Assembly (NCBI GenBank): GCA_007570785.1
Contig: ML664199.1
Location: 23,333,907 to 23,397,906, forward strand
Reading direction: 5' to 3'
DNA: 64,000 bases
Origin: Antilocapra americana
Taxonomy: Eukaryota > Chordata > Mammalia > Artiodactyla > Antilocapridae
Shown in pieces: positions 1 to 9,719 of this stretch. The translations under genes were made by a program, and so were the position numbers. Below the pieces are notes generated by a model that was not told the origin of the DNA, searched no databases, and saw only the letters and a list, made by a program, of their open reading frames with translations. The number at the start of each line of letters is the position of its first letter. The stretch's first letter is position 1.

Positions 1-640
1 GCAATAAATATATCCTATGCAATAAATATATGTGCCTATCTTGTGCAGATGTCCCTAGCATAAATTTGTAGAAGTAGAAATGTTGGCAAATGGTAGATTA
101 AAGGATCTGGATATTTATAGTTTTAAAAATTATGAAATTGCCCTCAAATATTTCTGTGTATGTATATTCTTACATATGTGCCCACCAGTGGCGTATGACT
201 ATATCAGTTCTATATGCAAAAAGATAGTGAAACATAAAGTTAGAAAGGTAAGGTAAATCAGACTGTCCTCATCATGGAGAGCTTTGAATGCCAGGGAATA
301 TTGGAATAATGTTGACCAGATAATAGGAAATATGAAAACTGCATTGCTGTAGGGTTATGGTCATGATTTTAAAAGTTTAATCTGATGAGAGTGTATCAGA
401 TGGATAGGAAAAATCACAGTTTACAAGCAGGGAGATTTAATTAGAATCTAGAATTAATGTCTGGAGTTGAAATCATAAGGCTCTAAATAAATCAGGGCAA
501 TGCTGTTAAGAAAGGCAAGAGATAGATGTGGAAGATTAAGGTATTGAGTGTCCTTCATTTGTTTATACACTAAAGCTTTTATTGCTATCTATCCTGTAAG
601 TTGTTTTCCTAAAATTTTCCATCAAAAAGGAATAAAACGT
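1..640. other. REL intron sequence, no gene seen
   Basis: AT-rich intron. An 18-bp unit beginning gcaataaatatat is tandemly repeated at 1-36. Positions about 250-540 resemble an old, diverged interspersed repeat that I cannot name. Confidence 0.5.
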
Positions 641-650
641 ATTACTAAGG
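641..650. repeat. Left target-site duplication of the BovB in REL
   Basis: attactaagg, identical to 3568-3577, immediately outside the BovB 3' end. Confidence 0.85.
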
Positions 651-3567
651 TTCAGTTCAATTCAGTCGCTCAGTTGTGTCTGACTCTTTGCGGCCCCATA
701 GACTGCAGCACGCCAGGCCTCCTTGTCCATCAGCAGCTCCCAGAGCTTACTCAAACTCATGTCCATTGAGTCAGTGATGCCATCAACCATCTCATCCTCT
801 GTCATCCCCCTCTCCTCCCACTTTCAATCTTTCCAAGCATCAGGGTCTTTTCCAAGGAGTCAGTTCTTCACATCAGTTGGCCAAAATATTGGAGTTTCAG
901 CTTCAACATCAGTCCTTCCAATGAGTATTCAGGACTGATTTCCTTTAGGATGGACTGGTTGGATCTCCTTGCAGTCCAAGGGACTCTCAGGAGTCTTCTC
1001 CAACACCACAGTTCAACAGCATCAATTCTTTGGTGCTTAGCTTTCTTTATAGTCCCACTCTCATATCCATACATGACTACTGGAAAAACCATAGTCATTT
1101 TGAGCATTACTTTACTAGCGTGTGAGATGAGTGCAATTGTGCGGTAGGTTGAGCATTCTTTGGCATTGCCTTTCTTTGGGATTGGAATGAAAACTGACCT
1201 TTTCCAGTCCTGTGGCCATTGCTGAGTTTTCCAAATTTGCTGGCCTATTGAGTGCAGCACTTTCACAGCATCATCTTTAAGGATTTGAAATAGTTCAGCT
1301 GGAACTACATCACCTCCACTAGCTTTGTTGATAGTGATGCTTTCTAAGGCCCACTTCACTTCACATTCCAGACTGTCTGGCTCTAGGTGAGTGATCACAC
1401 CATCGTGATTATCTGGGTTGTGAAGATCTTTTTTGTACAGTTCTTCTGTGTATTCTTGCCTCCTCTTCTTAATATCTTCTGCTTCTGTTAGGTTCATACC
1501 ATCCCTGTCCTTTATTGAGCCCATCTTTGCATGAAATGTTCCCTTGGTATCTCTGATTTTTTTGAAGAGATCTCTAGCTTTTCCCATTCTATTGTTTTCC
1601 TCTATTTCTTTGCATTGATCACTGAGGAAGACTTTCTTATCTCTCCTTGCTGTTCTTTGGAACTCTGCATTCAAATGGGAATATCTTTCCTTTTCTCCTT
1701 TGTCTTTCGCATCTGTTCTTTTCACAGCTATTTGTAAGGCCTCCTCAGACAACCATTTTTGCCTTTTTGCATTTCTTTTTCTTGAGGATAGTCTTGATCC
1801 TTGCCTCTTGTACAATGTCACAAACCTTTGTCCATAGTTCTTCAGGCACTCTATCAGATATAATCCTTTGAATCTATTTCTCACTTCCAGTGTATAATCG
1901 TAAGGGTTTGATTGAGGTCATACCTGAATGGTCTAGTAGTCTTCCCTACTTTCTTCAATTTAAGTCTGAATTTGGCAGTAAGGAGTTTATGATCTGAGCC
2001 ATAGTCAGCTCCTGGTCTCATTTTTGCTGACTGTATAGAGCTTCTCCATCTTTGGCTACAAAGAGTATAATCAATCTGATTTTGGTATTGATCATCTGGT
2101 GATGTCCATGTGTAGAGTCTTCTCTTGTGTTGTAGGGTGAGGGTGTTTGCTATGACCAGTACGTTCTCTTGGCAAAACTCTATTAGCCTTTTCCATGATT
2201 CATTCTGTTCCAAGGCCAAATTTGCCTGTTATTCCAGGTATTTCTTGACTTCCTACTTTTCCCTTTGAGTCCCTTATAATGAAAAGGACATCTTTTTTGG
2301 GTGTTAGTTCTAGAAGGTCTTGTAGGTCTTCATAGAACCGTGCAACTTCAGCTTCTCCAGCATTACAGCTTGGATTACTGTGATATTGAGTGAATTGCCT
2401 TGGACACGAACAGATCATTCTGTCATTTTTGTGATTGTATCCAAGTACTGCATTTCAGACTCTTGTCAACTGTGATGCTCCTCCATTTCTTCTTGCCCAC
2501 AGTAGTAGATATAATGGTCATCTGAGTTAAATTCACCCATTCTAGTCCATTTTAGTTTGCTGATTCCTAAAATGTTGATGTTCACTCTTGCCATCTCCTG
2601 TTTGACAACTTCCAATTTGCCTTGATTCATGGACCTAACATTCCAGGTTCCTATACAGTATTGCTCTTTACAGCATCAGACTTTACTTCCATCATCAGTC
2701 ACATCCACAGCTGGGTGTTATTTTTGCTATGACTCCGTCTCAACATTCTTTCTGGAGTTATTTCTCCACTGATCTCCAGTAGCATATTGGGCACCTGCTG
2801 ACCTAGAGAGTTCATCTTTCAGTGTCCTATCTTTCTGCCTTTACATATTGTTCATGGGGTTCTCAAGGCAAGAATACTGAAGTGGTTTGCCATTCCCTTC
2901 TCCAGTAGACCACGTTTTGTCAGAACTCTCCACCATGACCCATCCATCTTGAGTGGCCCTACATGTGTGTCTCATAGTTTTATTGAGTTAGACAAGTCTG
3001 TGGGTGCAGCAGAAACTGGGTATGGCATAAACCCTCTTGGAGGAACTCGCCATTAACCCCACCGTGGAGCTGCCAGAAGTTACACAGGACTGGGGAAACA
3101 GAATCTTGAAGAGCACAAACAGAACCTTGTGCACACCAGGACCCAGGAGAAAGGAGCAGTGACCACAAGAGACTGACCCAGACTTGCCCCTGAGTGTCCA
3201 GAAGTCTCTGGCAAAGATGTGGGTTGGTGGTGGCGTGCTGCAGGGTTAGGGTCACTGAATGTAGCAGTGTGTTCATTGAACCTTTTGAAGGAGATTGCCA
3301 TTATCTTCATTGCCTCCACCATAGTTTGGCCCCAAGTGAATAACAGGGAGGGAACACAGCCCCACCCATCAACAGAAAATTGGATTGGAGATTTACTGAG
3401 CATCGCCCCACCCATCAGAACAGACCCAGTTTCTTCCTCAGTCTCTCCCATCAGAAAGCATCCATAAACCTCTTATCTTTCTCTATCAGAAAGCAGACAG
3501 ACTGAAAACCACAATCACAGAAAACTAAACAGTCTTATCACATGGACCACAGCCTTGTCTAACTCAA
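651..3567 (-). mobile_element. BovB (RTE-type LINE), near full length but internally deleted, antisense to REL
   Basis: The + strand starts with the reverse complement of the BovB 3' end (ttcagttcaattcagtcgct) and runs to a 5'-UTR-like segment ending ccttgtctaactcaa. Read on the - strand, it encodes apurinic-type endonuclease remnants with the SDH motif (YGSDHKLLTAKF, about 1990-2010), then RT-domain sequence. A deletion near 1090-1105 removes about 0.8 kb relative to the copy at 8108-9470, including the YADD catalytic box. Further frameshifts separate the endonuclease and RT segments. A 10-bp target-site duplication attactaagg flanks it at 641-650 and 3568-3577, so it is one insertion event. 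It cannot be autonomous. Confidence 0.93.
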
Positions 3568-3577
3568 ATTACTAAGG
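3568..3577. repeat. Right target-site duplication, containing a branch-point-like TACTAAG
   Basis: attactaagg, identical to 641-650. The inner TACTAAG (3570-3576) places a candidate branch A at 3575, 38 nt before the acceptor end at 3613, within the usual 18-40 nt range. Branch-point use is inferred. Confidence 0.7.
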
Positions 3578-3613
3578 TAGCAATGCATTAAAAAAAAAAT
3601 CCTTTGTATTTAG

Positions 3614-3718
3614 GTGCTCCTAATACTGCAGAATTAAGGATTTGTCGTGTAAACAAGAACTGTGGAAGTGTCAGAGGAGGTGATGAAATATTTCTACTCT
3701 GTGACAAAGTTCAGAAAG
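3614..3718 (+). CDS. REL: REL coding exon: start of the IPT/dimerisation domain
   Basis: Acceptor ...tatttag ends at 3613 and donor gtattt starts at 3719. The exon begins with two bases of a split Arg codon, reads [16 protein letters not shown] and ends one base into an Asp codon. The upstream intron retains only 36 nt between the flanking BovB duplication and the exon, and its pyrimidine tract is poor (a run of A followed by tcctttgtatttag). Confidence 0.96.
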
Positions 3719-6700
3719 GTATTTTTGTGTTTTTTTGTTTGTTTCACTGAATTCAGAATATATTTTAAATTGATTGGTACATTTTACTTTGTGTTTGAAT
3801 TATTTGTTGTCGTATTCACTAGACGACATAGAAGTTCGGTTTGTGTTGAATGAATGGGAAGCAAAAGGTGTCTTTTCACAAGCTGATGTACACCGTCAAG
3901 TAGCCATTGTTTTCAAGACTCCACCGTACTGCAAAGCTATAACGGAACCGGTAACAGTAAAGATGCAGTTGCGGCGACCTTCCGATCAGGAAGTTAGTGA
4001 ATCTATGGATTTTAGATACCTGCCAGATGAAAAGGGTATGACCTTTTGTGTTAATGTTTTATGTGTTTCTTAGTCCTGCTAAGAACATTTTCTTGTAAGA
4101 TATATTAGAATATAGGCATGTTATTTATTCACAATTTCCTTTTCCTTACAGTTTTTTGTTGATTTTTGACTGATCTTTGTGCTCTTTGAATCTCTTACTT
4201 AGGAAAGGTATCTGAAATAATTTCAACATATCTAAACTGTTTATCAGAATTTGCTTCATATTTGAGATTCTGTTTTGGTCCTTCTTGTGCCTTCTTGATA
4301 GATGGCAAACGTGCCACTCAGAAAGTGGTCTCCATCTTGGTCCTTATCTGCCCTTAGCCTATTAATTGACATTGGTTAACCTGTAGGTGTTATAATAAAA
4401 CAAGATGAATATTATAAACTATTTTTTACTAAGAGAAAAATGCCCTTTATTACTGACTTGGGACATACTTTGTGACACTTAGAAATCCATGTTATGTACA
4501 TTTATTTAAAGCATTTTCTGTGTAGGAATAAAACATCTATATATGTGTTAAAGGAGAGGAAGCATACTCATTGATGATTCACACATTTTCCCGATTTCTT
4601 TCTAACCAGACACATATGGAAATAAAGCAAAGAAACAAAAAACAACTCTGCTTTTCCAGAAACTGTGGCAGGATTGTGGTAAGAATATTTTGGTTTGATT
4701 GGTATTTAAGTAAATTTGGTTTGGGTTTTTGTTTTTTTCTTTATTCAGATTTTCAAATTTTAACTGATATACTGTTGTTTTTCAAATTACATTTAATAAT
4801 GGAAAAAATTTATCACAGGAGTTAATCTTGAAAGGCCTAGACCTAGTCCCCTAGGACCAACTGGAGAAGGAAGATTCATCAAAAAAGGTATTTTATGCCT
4901 TATAGAGTATTCCTTGTGATCAGAGAGACCAGTGTTTTACACAATAGACTGGAATTCCATTCTTAGTAATGAAAACTGCGTCTTTGACTTATTCCATTCC
5001 TACCTATTTTTTTCATGTTATGAATATTGAATGAATTGATCTCAGCTTCTGAAAGTCCTGTTGGCAACTATGATTATGTTTTGGGATTTATTGTTTGAGA
5101 AATTACATTTCATTCCTATAGTGGTAATTGTACTAATTACAGTGTGTCATGAAAGAAAGGGTTTAGACCTGGTCAGTTGCCTATTTTTATTTATAAAGTT
5201 TTACTAGAACACACCTCATTTGATTGCATATTGTTTATGGCTCTTTTCTTATACTATAGCTGCAGAGTTAAGAGGTTCCAATAGAGGCCGCATGGTCTAT
5301 GAAGCCTAAAATATTTACTATCTGGCTTTTTATGGACAAAAAAAGTTGCTAATTTTTGGTTTAGATCATTATCCAGGGTTAATTAGAAGTCTTTTTTTTC
5401 TTTTTACGTTCTTAAATCAGTGCTTTTTCTTGGTTTAATATGTACAGCAGTCATATAATATGTAATTACATATAGACTACTCCATTTTTTTCTGAAAATT
5501 TTATGGTACATTAGTGTGAGTTATATCATAATATGGATTAGAAATTTATGTAGATTTCTCAGTCATCCTTAATGTTTCCTCCATCCCTCTTTTCTCCTGA
5601 AAGAAGAGAATATGAAATGATTCTGAATATTTAGAGGCCCATTAAGTGAAATTCTGACATTTATCTTTCACATTTCAAAATTACCTTTATAAGGCCTCAG
5701 AAGCTAGATTTCCACATTTAACTGAAATGAAATTTTCTATGCCAAAATAACTTACCAAATTATTTTATAGGCATTTGTAAAACAGTATTATGGAATTCAG
5801 TTTTGGACTTATGTAATAATTATAATCCTATTTAACGTTTTTATTTGAAGTGTTACATTGATTTCCTTAAAAACTTTTTTATGAGTGTTTATGTAATTTT
5901 AATTTAGAATTTTGTTCATTTCAGTTTTGTAAAAATACATTTCCTTCCCCACAGAACCAAACTTGTTTTCTCATGGTGCAGTTTTACCAGAAACTTCCAG
6001 GCCTGTTTCAAGTCAAGCAGAATCCTACTATTCCTCCTCTGCGTCCATCTCAAGTACATTGTCACATCCTGCTTCAGCCATACTACCAATGGGTACTCAG
6101 TCTTCTTCAGGCTGGTCATCAATTGCCCACCCCACCTCACGCTCAGTCAATACAAATTCACTGAGTGGGTTTTCAACAGGGACACTTTCCTCTAATTCAC
6201 AAGTTATCCCACCATTTCTGGAAATGAGTGATCTGAATGCTTCTAATGCTTGCATTTATAACAATACTAATGACATAAGTAGAATGGAAGCATCATCCGT
6301 ATCACCAGCTGACTTATATGGTATTTCTGATGCCAGCATGCTGCCTAACTGCCCTGTGAACATGATAACGCCCAGTAATGACAGCATGAGGGAGACCGAT
6401 AATCCGAGACTTGTGAGCATGAATCTTGAAAATCCTTCCTGTAATTCAGTCTTAGACCCGAGAGACTTGAGACAGCTCCATCAGATATCTTCTTCCACTA
6501 TGTCAACAGTCACCAGTTCTAGTACTACTGCTTTTGTTGCACAGTCAGAGGCATTTGAGGGATCTGACTTTAATTGTGCAGATAATAGTATGATAAATGA
6601 GGCAGGAGCATCAAACGGTACTCATGCAAACAGTCATAGTTTTGGTCAAAATAGTCAGTATTCAGGTATCGGAGCTATGCAGAATGAACAATTGAGTGAC

Positions 6701-6736
6701 TCATTTGCATATGAATTTTTTCAAGTTAACTTGTAA
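3614..6736 (+). CDS. REL: REL (c-Rel) proto-oncogene, NF-kB subunit, 3' part of the coding sequence
   Basis: c-Rel is a nuclear NF-kB transcription factor that binds kB sites as a homo- or heterodimer and is active mainly in lymphoid cells. Five exons join in frame (105+213+69+69+782 nt), each with AG acceptor and GT donor, giving 411 residues after a split Arg codon, then TAA. The first two exons encode the C-terminal immunoglobulin-like (IPT/dimerisation) half of the Rel homology region, recognisable by [19 protein letters not shown] and [20 protein letters not shown]. The third has the basic nuclear localisation signal GNKAKKQK. The last is the Ser/Thr/Asn-rich transactivation domain, with [18 protein letters not shown] and the acidic C-terminal [10 protein letters not shown]. 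Upstream exons (N-terminal DNA-binding half) lie left of the window. No stop or frameshift is present, so the gene looks functional. The neighbour PUS10 is convergent, as in other mammals. Confidence 0.97.
3823..4035 (+). CDS. REL: REL coding exon: C-terminal part of the Rel homology region
   Basis: Acceptor cactag ends at 3822 and donor gtatga starts at 4036. The exon is 213 nt and encodes [16 protein letters not shown] through [13 protein letters not shown]. This is the dimer-interface and IkB-contacting half of the Rel homology region. The preceding intron is only 104 nt (3719-3822). Confidence 0.97.
4036..4609 (+). other. REL intron, no repeat recognised
   Basis: 574-nt AT-rich intron between the Rel-homology exon and the NLS exon. 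I see no gene or named repeat. Confidence 0.6.
4610..4678 (+). CDS. REL: REL coding exon: nuclear localisation signal
   Basis: Acceptor taaccag ends at 4609 and donor gtaaga starts at 4679. The exon is 69 nt and reads [23 protein letters not shown]. The basic cluster KAKKQK is the conserved c-Rel nuclear localisation signal at the end of the Rel homology region. Confidence 0.95.
4819..4887 (+). CDS. REL: REL coding exon: linker after the Rel homology region
   Basis: Acceptor tatcacag ends at 4818 and donor gtattt starts at 4888. It encodes [23 protein letters not shown], matching the known human segment around ERPRPGLLGSIGEGRYFKK. The preceding intron is 140 nt, with no room for the Alu-derived exon that the longer human isoform carries here. 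Confidence 0.94.
4888..5954 (+). other. REL last intron, no repeat recognised
   Basis: 1067-nt AT-rich intron ending in a strong pyrimidine tract and acceptor (ttccttccccacag). Its last 23 nt are part of the block copied to 7380-7447. Confidence 0.6.
5955..6736 (+). CDS. REL: REL last coding exon: transactivation domain and stop
   Basis: Acceptor ttccttccccacag ends at 5954. The 782-nt exon starts E-P-N-L-F-S-H-G and continues as a Ser/Thr/Asn-rich, acidic transactivation domain to the TAA at 6734-6736. Recognisable blocks are [30 protein letters not shown] and [16 protein letters not shown]. The reading frame continues two codons (Asn-Leu) past the Val that ends human c-Rel as I recall it. 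The serine-rich first half is clearly diverged from human, as is usual for this domain. Confidence 0.97.
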
Positions 6737-6852
6737 GATATACATGATGATTCAAAAATTAAATCCCTTTAAAGGTAACTATTTTGATGCTACCTTTATA
6801 AATGTAACATTTTATGTTTCCTTGACAAACCATACCACATTCATAGACCCTT

Positions 6853-7122
6853 GGACCCTTGAACAACATAGGTTTGAACTGTGTGGGCAAGTCCACTTAT
6901 ACGCAGATTTTCTTTACTATGTCGCAGTTGAAGTGTGGTTGAATTCATGGATGTAAAACCATAGAAACAAAGGGCCAATATATAGGTTTTTTTTTTTTAA
7001 TTGGAATATAATTGCCTTACAGTGTTGTGTTACTCCAACTGTAGAGTTTTAAGCACAAAATTTTCACTGTATGGTGTGTGAATACCCCAACCCCCAAGTT
7101 GTTCAAGGGTCAGCTGTACTTA
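6853..7122 (+). mobile_element. MER2-like (Tigger group) DNA transposon remnant with an inner insertion
   Basis: The left end reads ccttgaacaacataggtttg and the right end ccaagttgttcaagggtcag, which are inverted relative to each other as in MER2-type termini. About 6985-7070 is foreign: a T-run followed by a segment like an L1 3' tail (aattggaatataattgcctt). It lies in the REL 3' UTR. Confidence 0.65.
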
Positions 7123-7379
7123 TAACTAGGTAATGGAAAGAGTTCCTCTAACAGGCAATCTTGGCTTGGGAGCTTCTTGTTTTGCTGAGACAGACTTCGC
7201 TGAAATACAACAAATGCTCAGTGCTTGAAGCTGTAGCCAAAAGAGAGGGAGGAACTCATTTCCTAATTTCAGGAAGAGTTAGGAAAAGTCTAGTACTCAT
7301 TTACAGAAGACTTGCTTCAAAAGTAGATAGGTCCCACAGACTGATCTCCTTGGCTATGATGCACTGAGGAGTCCTAAAT

Positions 7380-7447
7380 AAAATACATTTCCTTCCCCAC
7401 AGAACCAAACTTGTTTTCTCATGGTGCAGTTTTACCAGAAACTTCCA
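7380..7447 (+). repeat. 68-bp perfect copy of the REL last-exon acceptor region
   Basis: Positions 7380-7447 are identical to 5932-5999. The copied block contains the pyrimidine tract, the acceptor AG (7401-7402) and the first 45 nt of the last REL coding exon. The two copies lie 1448 bp apart in direct orientation. No poly(A) or transposon end flanks the copy, so this looks like a local templated duplication rather than retrotransposition; an assembly artefact remains possible. Confidence 0.9.
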
Positions 7448-7491
7448 TTTACATAAACCAATGTATGATGAATCTGACATGTTAAATATTG

Positions 7492-7497
7492 AATAAA
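7492..7497 (+). promoter_or_regulatory. REL: Candidate polyadenylation signal AATAAA of REL
   Basis: Canonical AATAAA about 760 nt after the REL stop, followed by T-rich sequence. Another AATAAA at 7377-7382 overlaps the left junction of the 68-bp duplicated segment. Which is used cannot be told from sequence alone. Confidence 0.45.
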
Positions 7498-7515
7498 ATC
7501 AATTTTTCCATTTTA

Positions 7516-8107
7516 AAAAAACAACTAACTTTGGGTTGTTTTGGGTATGTAGAAACAACCCATACATACTTTGGGTGTGTAGAATACATTGTTGGAAACA
7601 GTCATAAAAGAAAAATTCCAAAATAGAAATTTAAAAGAGCTTTACTGTTTCTTCTTTTGAAACATTTAATAATAACGGTGTGTGATGTGAATTCTATCCT
7701 GAGAGTCCTGCCTCACTTCCCCAGGACAGACTGAGGGAGAACATTAGAGCAAGACCTCAGATTTTTCAGGTATGCTTTTTTATACTTCTTTTATAATGTA
7801 TTAATGTATTCTCAGTGAAACAAATGAACTGATATTTGCTTTTAAGCAAATATAAGGTAAAACCTGTAATGGCTATGCCATTGGAAAAATTAATTCCTTT
7901 ATTTTTGGGGACCCTTAAAATAAACCCCAAGGTGACCCCTAAGGGGTTTTCTGAGGCTTTTTAGAGTTGCTAAGATTTACATGTACCTCAGACTTCTTTA
8001 AAATGCTAAGTTGAGCAGAAGGCAGTAAGCTTTCAAGGTATGGGAGTTCTCTACATTTTGTACTATTTAGATCCATACCTTTAAAATTGCTTGACTTTAA
8101 CTTTACA
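7516..8107. other. Intergenic, nothing recognised
   Basis: AT-rich sequence between the presumed REL 3' end and a BovB copy. A short direct repeat of tttgggt-type words lies at 7530-7575. No gene seen. Confidence 0.5.
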
Positions 8108-9470
8108 GTTGAGTTCAGTCACTCAGTTGTGTCCAACTCTTTGTGACCCCATGGACTGCAGCACGCCAGGCTTCCCTGTCCAACACCAACTTCTGGAGCT
8201 TACTCATACTCACATCCATCGAGTCAGTGATAGCACCCAACCATCTCATCCTCTTGTTGGCCCTTTCTTCTCCCGCCTTCAATCTTCCCCAGTATCAGGG
8301 TCTTTTCTAATGAGTCAGTTCTCTGCATCAGGTGGCCAAAGTATTGGAGTTTCAGCTTCAACATCAGTCCTTCCAGTGAACATTCAGGACTGATTTCCTT
8401 TAGGATTGACTGGGTTGGATCTCCTTGCCGTCCAAGGGACTCTCAAGAGTCTTCTCCAACACCACAGTTCAAAAGCATCAACTCTTTGGTGCTCAGCTTT
8501 CTTTATAGTCCAGCTCTCACATCCATACATGACTACTGGAAAAACCGTAGGTTTGACTAGATGGACCTTTGTTGGCAAAGTAGTGTCTCTGCTTTTTAAT
8601 ATGCTGTCTAGGTTGATCATAGCTTTCCTTCCAAGGAGCAAGTGCCTTTTCGTTTCATGGCTGCAGTCACCATCTGCAGTGATTTTGGAGCCCCCAAAAA
8701 TAAAGTCCATCACTGTTTCCATTGTTTCCCCATCTATTTGCCATGAAGTGATGGGACCACATGCCATGATCTTAGTTTTCTTAATGTTGAGTGTTAAGCC
8801 ATATTTTTCACTCTCCTCTTTCACTTTCCTCAAGAGGCTCTTTAGTTCCTCTTCACTTTCTGCCATAAGCGTGGTGTCATCTGCATATCTGAGGTTATTG
8901 ATACTTATCTCAGCATTCTTGATTCCAGCTTGTGCTTCATCCAGCCTGGCATTTCACATGATGTCCTCTGCATAGAAGTTAAATAAGCAGAGTGACAGTA
9001 TGCAGCCTTTCCCAATTTGGAACCAGTCTGTTGTTCCATGTCCAATTCTCACTGTTGCTTCTTTACCTGCATACAGATTTCTCAAAAGGCAGGTTAGGTG
9101 GTCTGATATTCCCATCTCTTTCAGAATTTTCTACAGTTTGTGGTGATCCACACAGTCAAAGGCTTTGGCCTAGTCAATAAACTAGACCTAGATGTTTTTC
9201 TGGAACTCTCTTGCTTTTTCGATGATCCAGGGGATGTTGGCAATTTGATCTCTGATTTCTCTGCCTTTTCTAAATCCAGCTTGAACATCTGGAAGTTCAC
9301 AGTTCATGTACTGTTGAAGCCTGGCTTGGAGAATTTTGAGCATTACTTTGCTAGCATGTGAGATGAGTGCAATTGTGCAGTAGTTTGATCATTCTCTGGC
9401 ATTGCCTTTCTTTGGGATAGGAATGAAAGCTGACCTTTTCCAGTCCTGTGGCCACTGCTGAGTTTTCCAA
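8108..9470 (-). mobile_element. BovB LINE, 5'-truncated, antisense
   Basis: Reverse complement of the BovB 3' half. On the - strand it encodes the RT region including the YADD box (about 8870-8890), then MAESEEELKSLLRKVKEESE (around 8866), the GDCSHE and KMVFPVVMYGCESWT-type blocks and the C-terminal WCWRRLLRVPWTARRS block. Stops and frameshifts interrupt it. The right junction is near 9470, where homology to the first BovB stops. Confidence 0.92.
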
Positions 9471-9620
9471 AATTACATCCATGTTTTAAGAGGAAGAAGT
9501 TTCCTTGGACCTTTCCTCTTCTGTTTGTTTTGCATCCAAACTGACTGAATTCATCCAGTTTCATGCTGTCAACTCCCAAATTTTGCCCCTAGGTTAGACC
9601 TACCCCTGAACTCTAGACTT

Positions 9621-9660
9621 GGAGAGAGAAAGAGAGAGAGAGCATGTGTGTGTGTATGTA
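9621..9660. repeat. GA/GT simple repeat
   Basis: agagagaaagagagagagag followed by a short (tg)n run. Confidence 0.8.
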
Positions 9661-9719
9661 GAACAGCTTGTGTAACATGTCTACATAAAATTCTAATTAA
9701 AGCTCAAACTCAACACACC

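Larger units (their letters stand above)
6737..7515 (+). other. REL: REL 3' untranslated region (approximate extent)
   Basis: Sequence after the REL stop. It holds a MER2-like DNA transposon (about 6853-7122), a 68-bp copy of the last-exon acceptor region (7380-7447) and two AATAAA hexamers (7377-7382 and 7492-7497). I place the end shortly after the second hexamer. This is an inference: longer 3' ends are known for REL in other mammals and cannot be excluded. Confidence 0.55.

Noticed and set aside
868..1884. 338-codon open frame on the - strand as a host gene
   Set aside because: Its sequence is BovB reverse transcriptase, and the region is bounded by BovB ends and a target-site duplication.
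1881..2418. Two - strand frames as endonuclease genes
   Set aside because: They are the endonuclease part of the same decayed BovB, broken by a frameshift.
6696..6956. Small frame overlapping the REL stop
   Set aside because: Out-of-frame reading of the REL 3' end into the MER2-like repeat.
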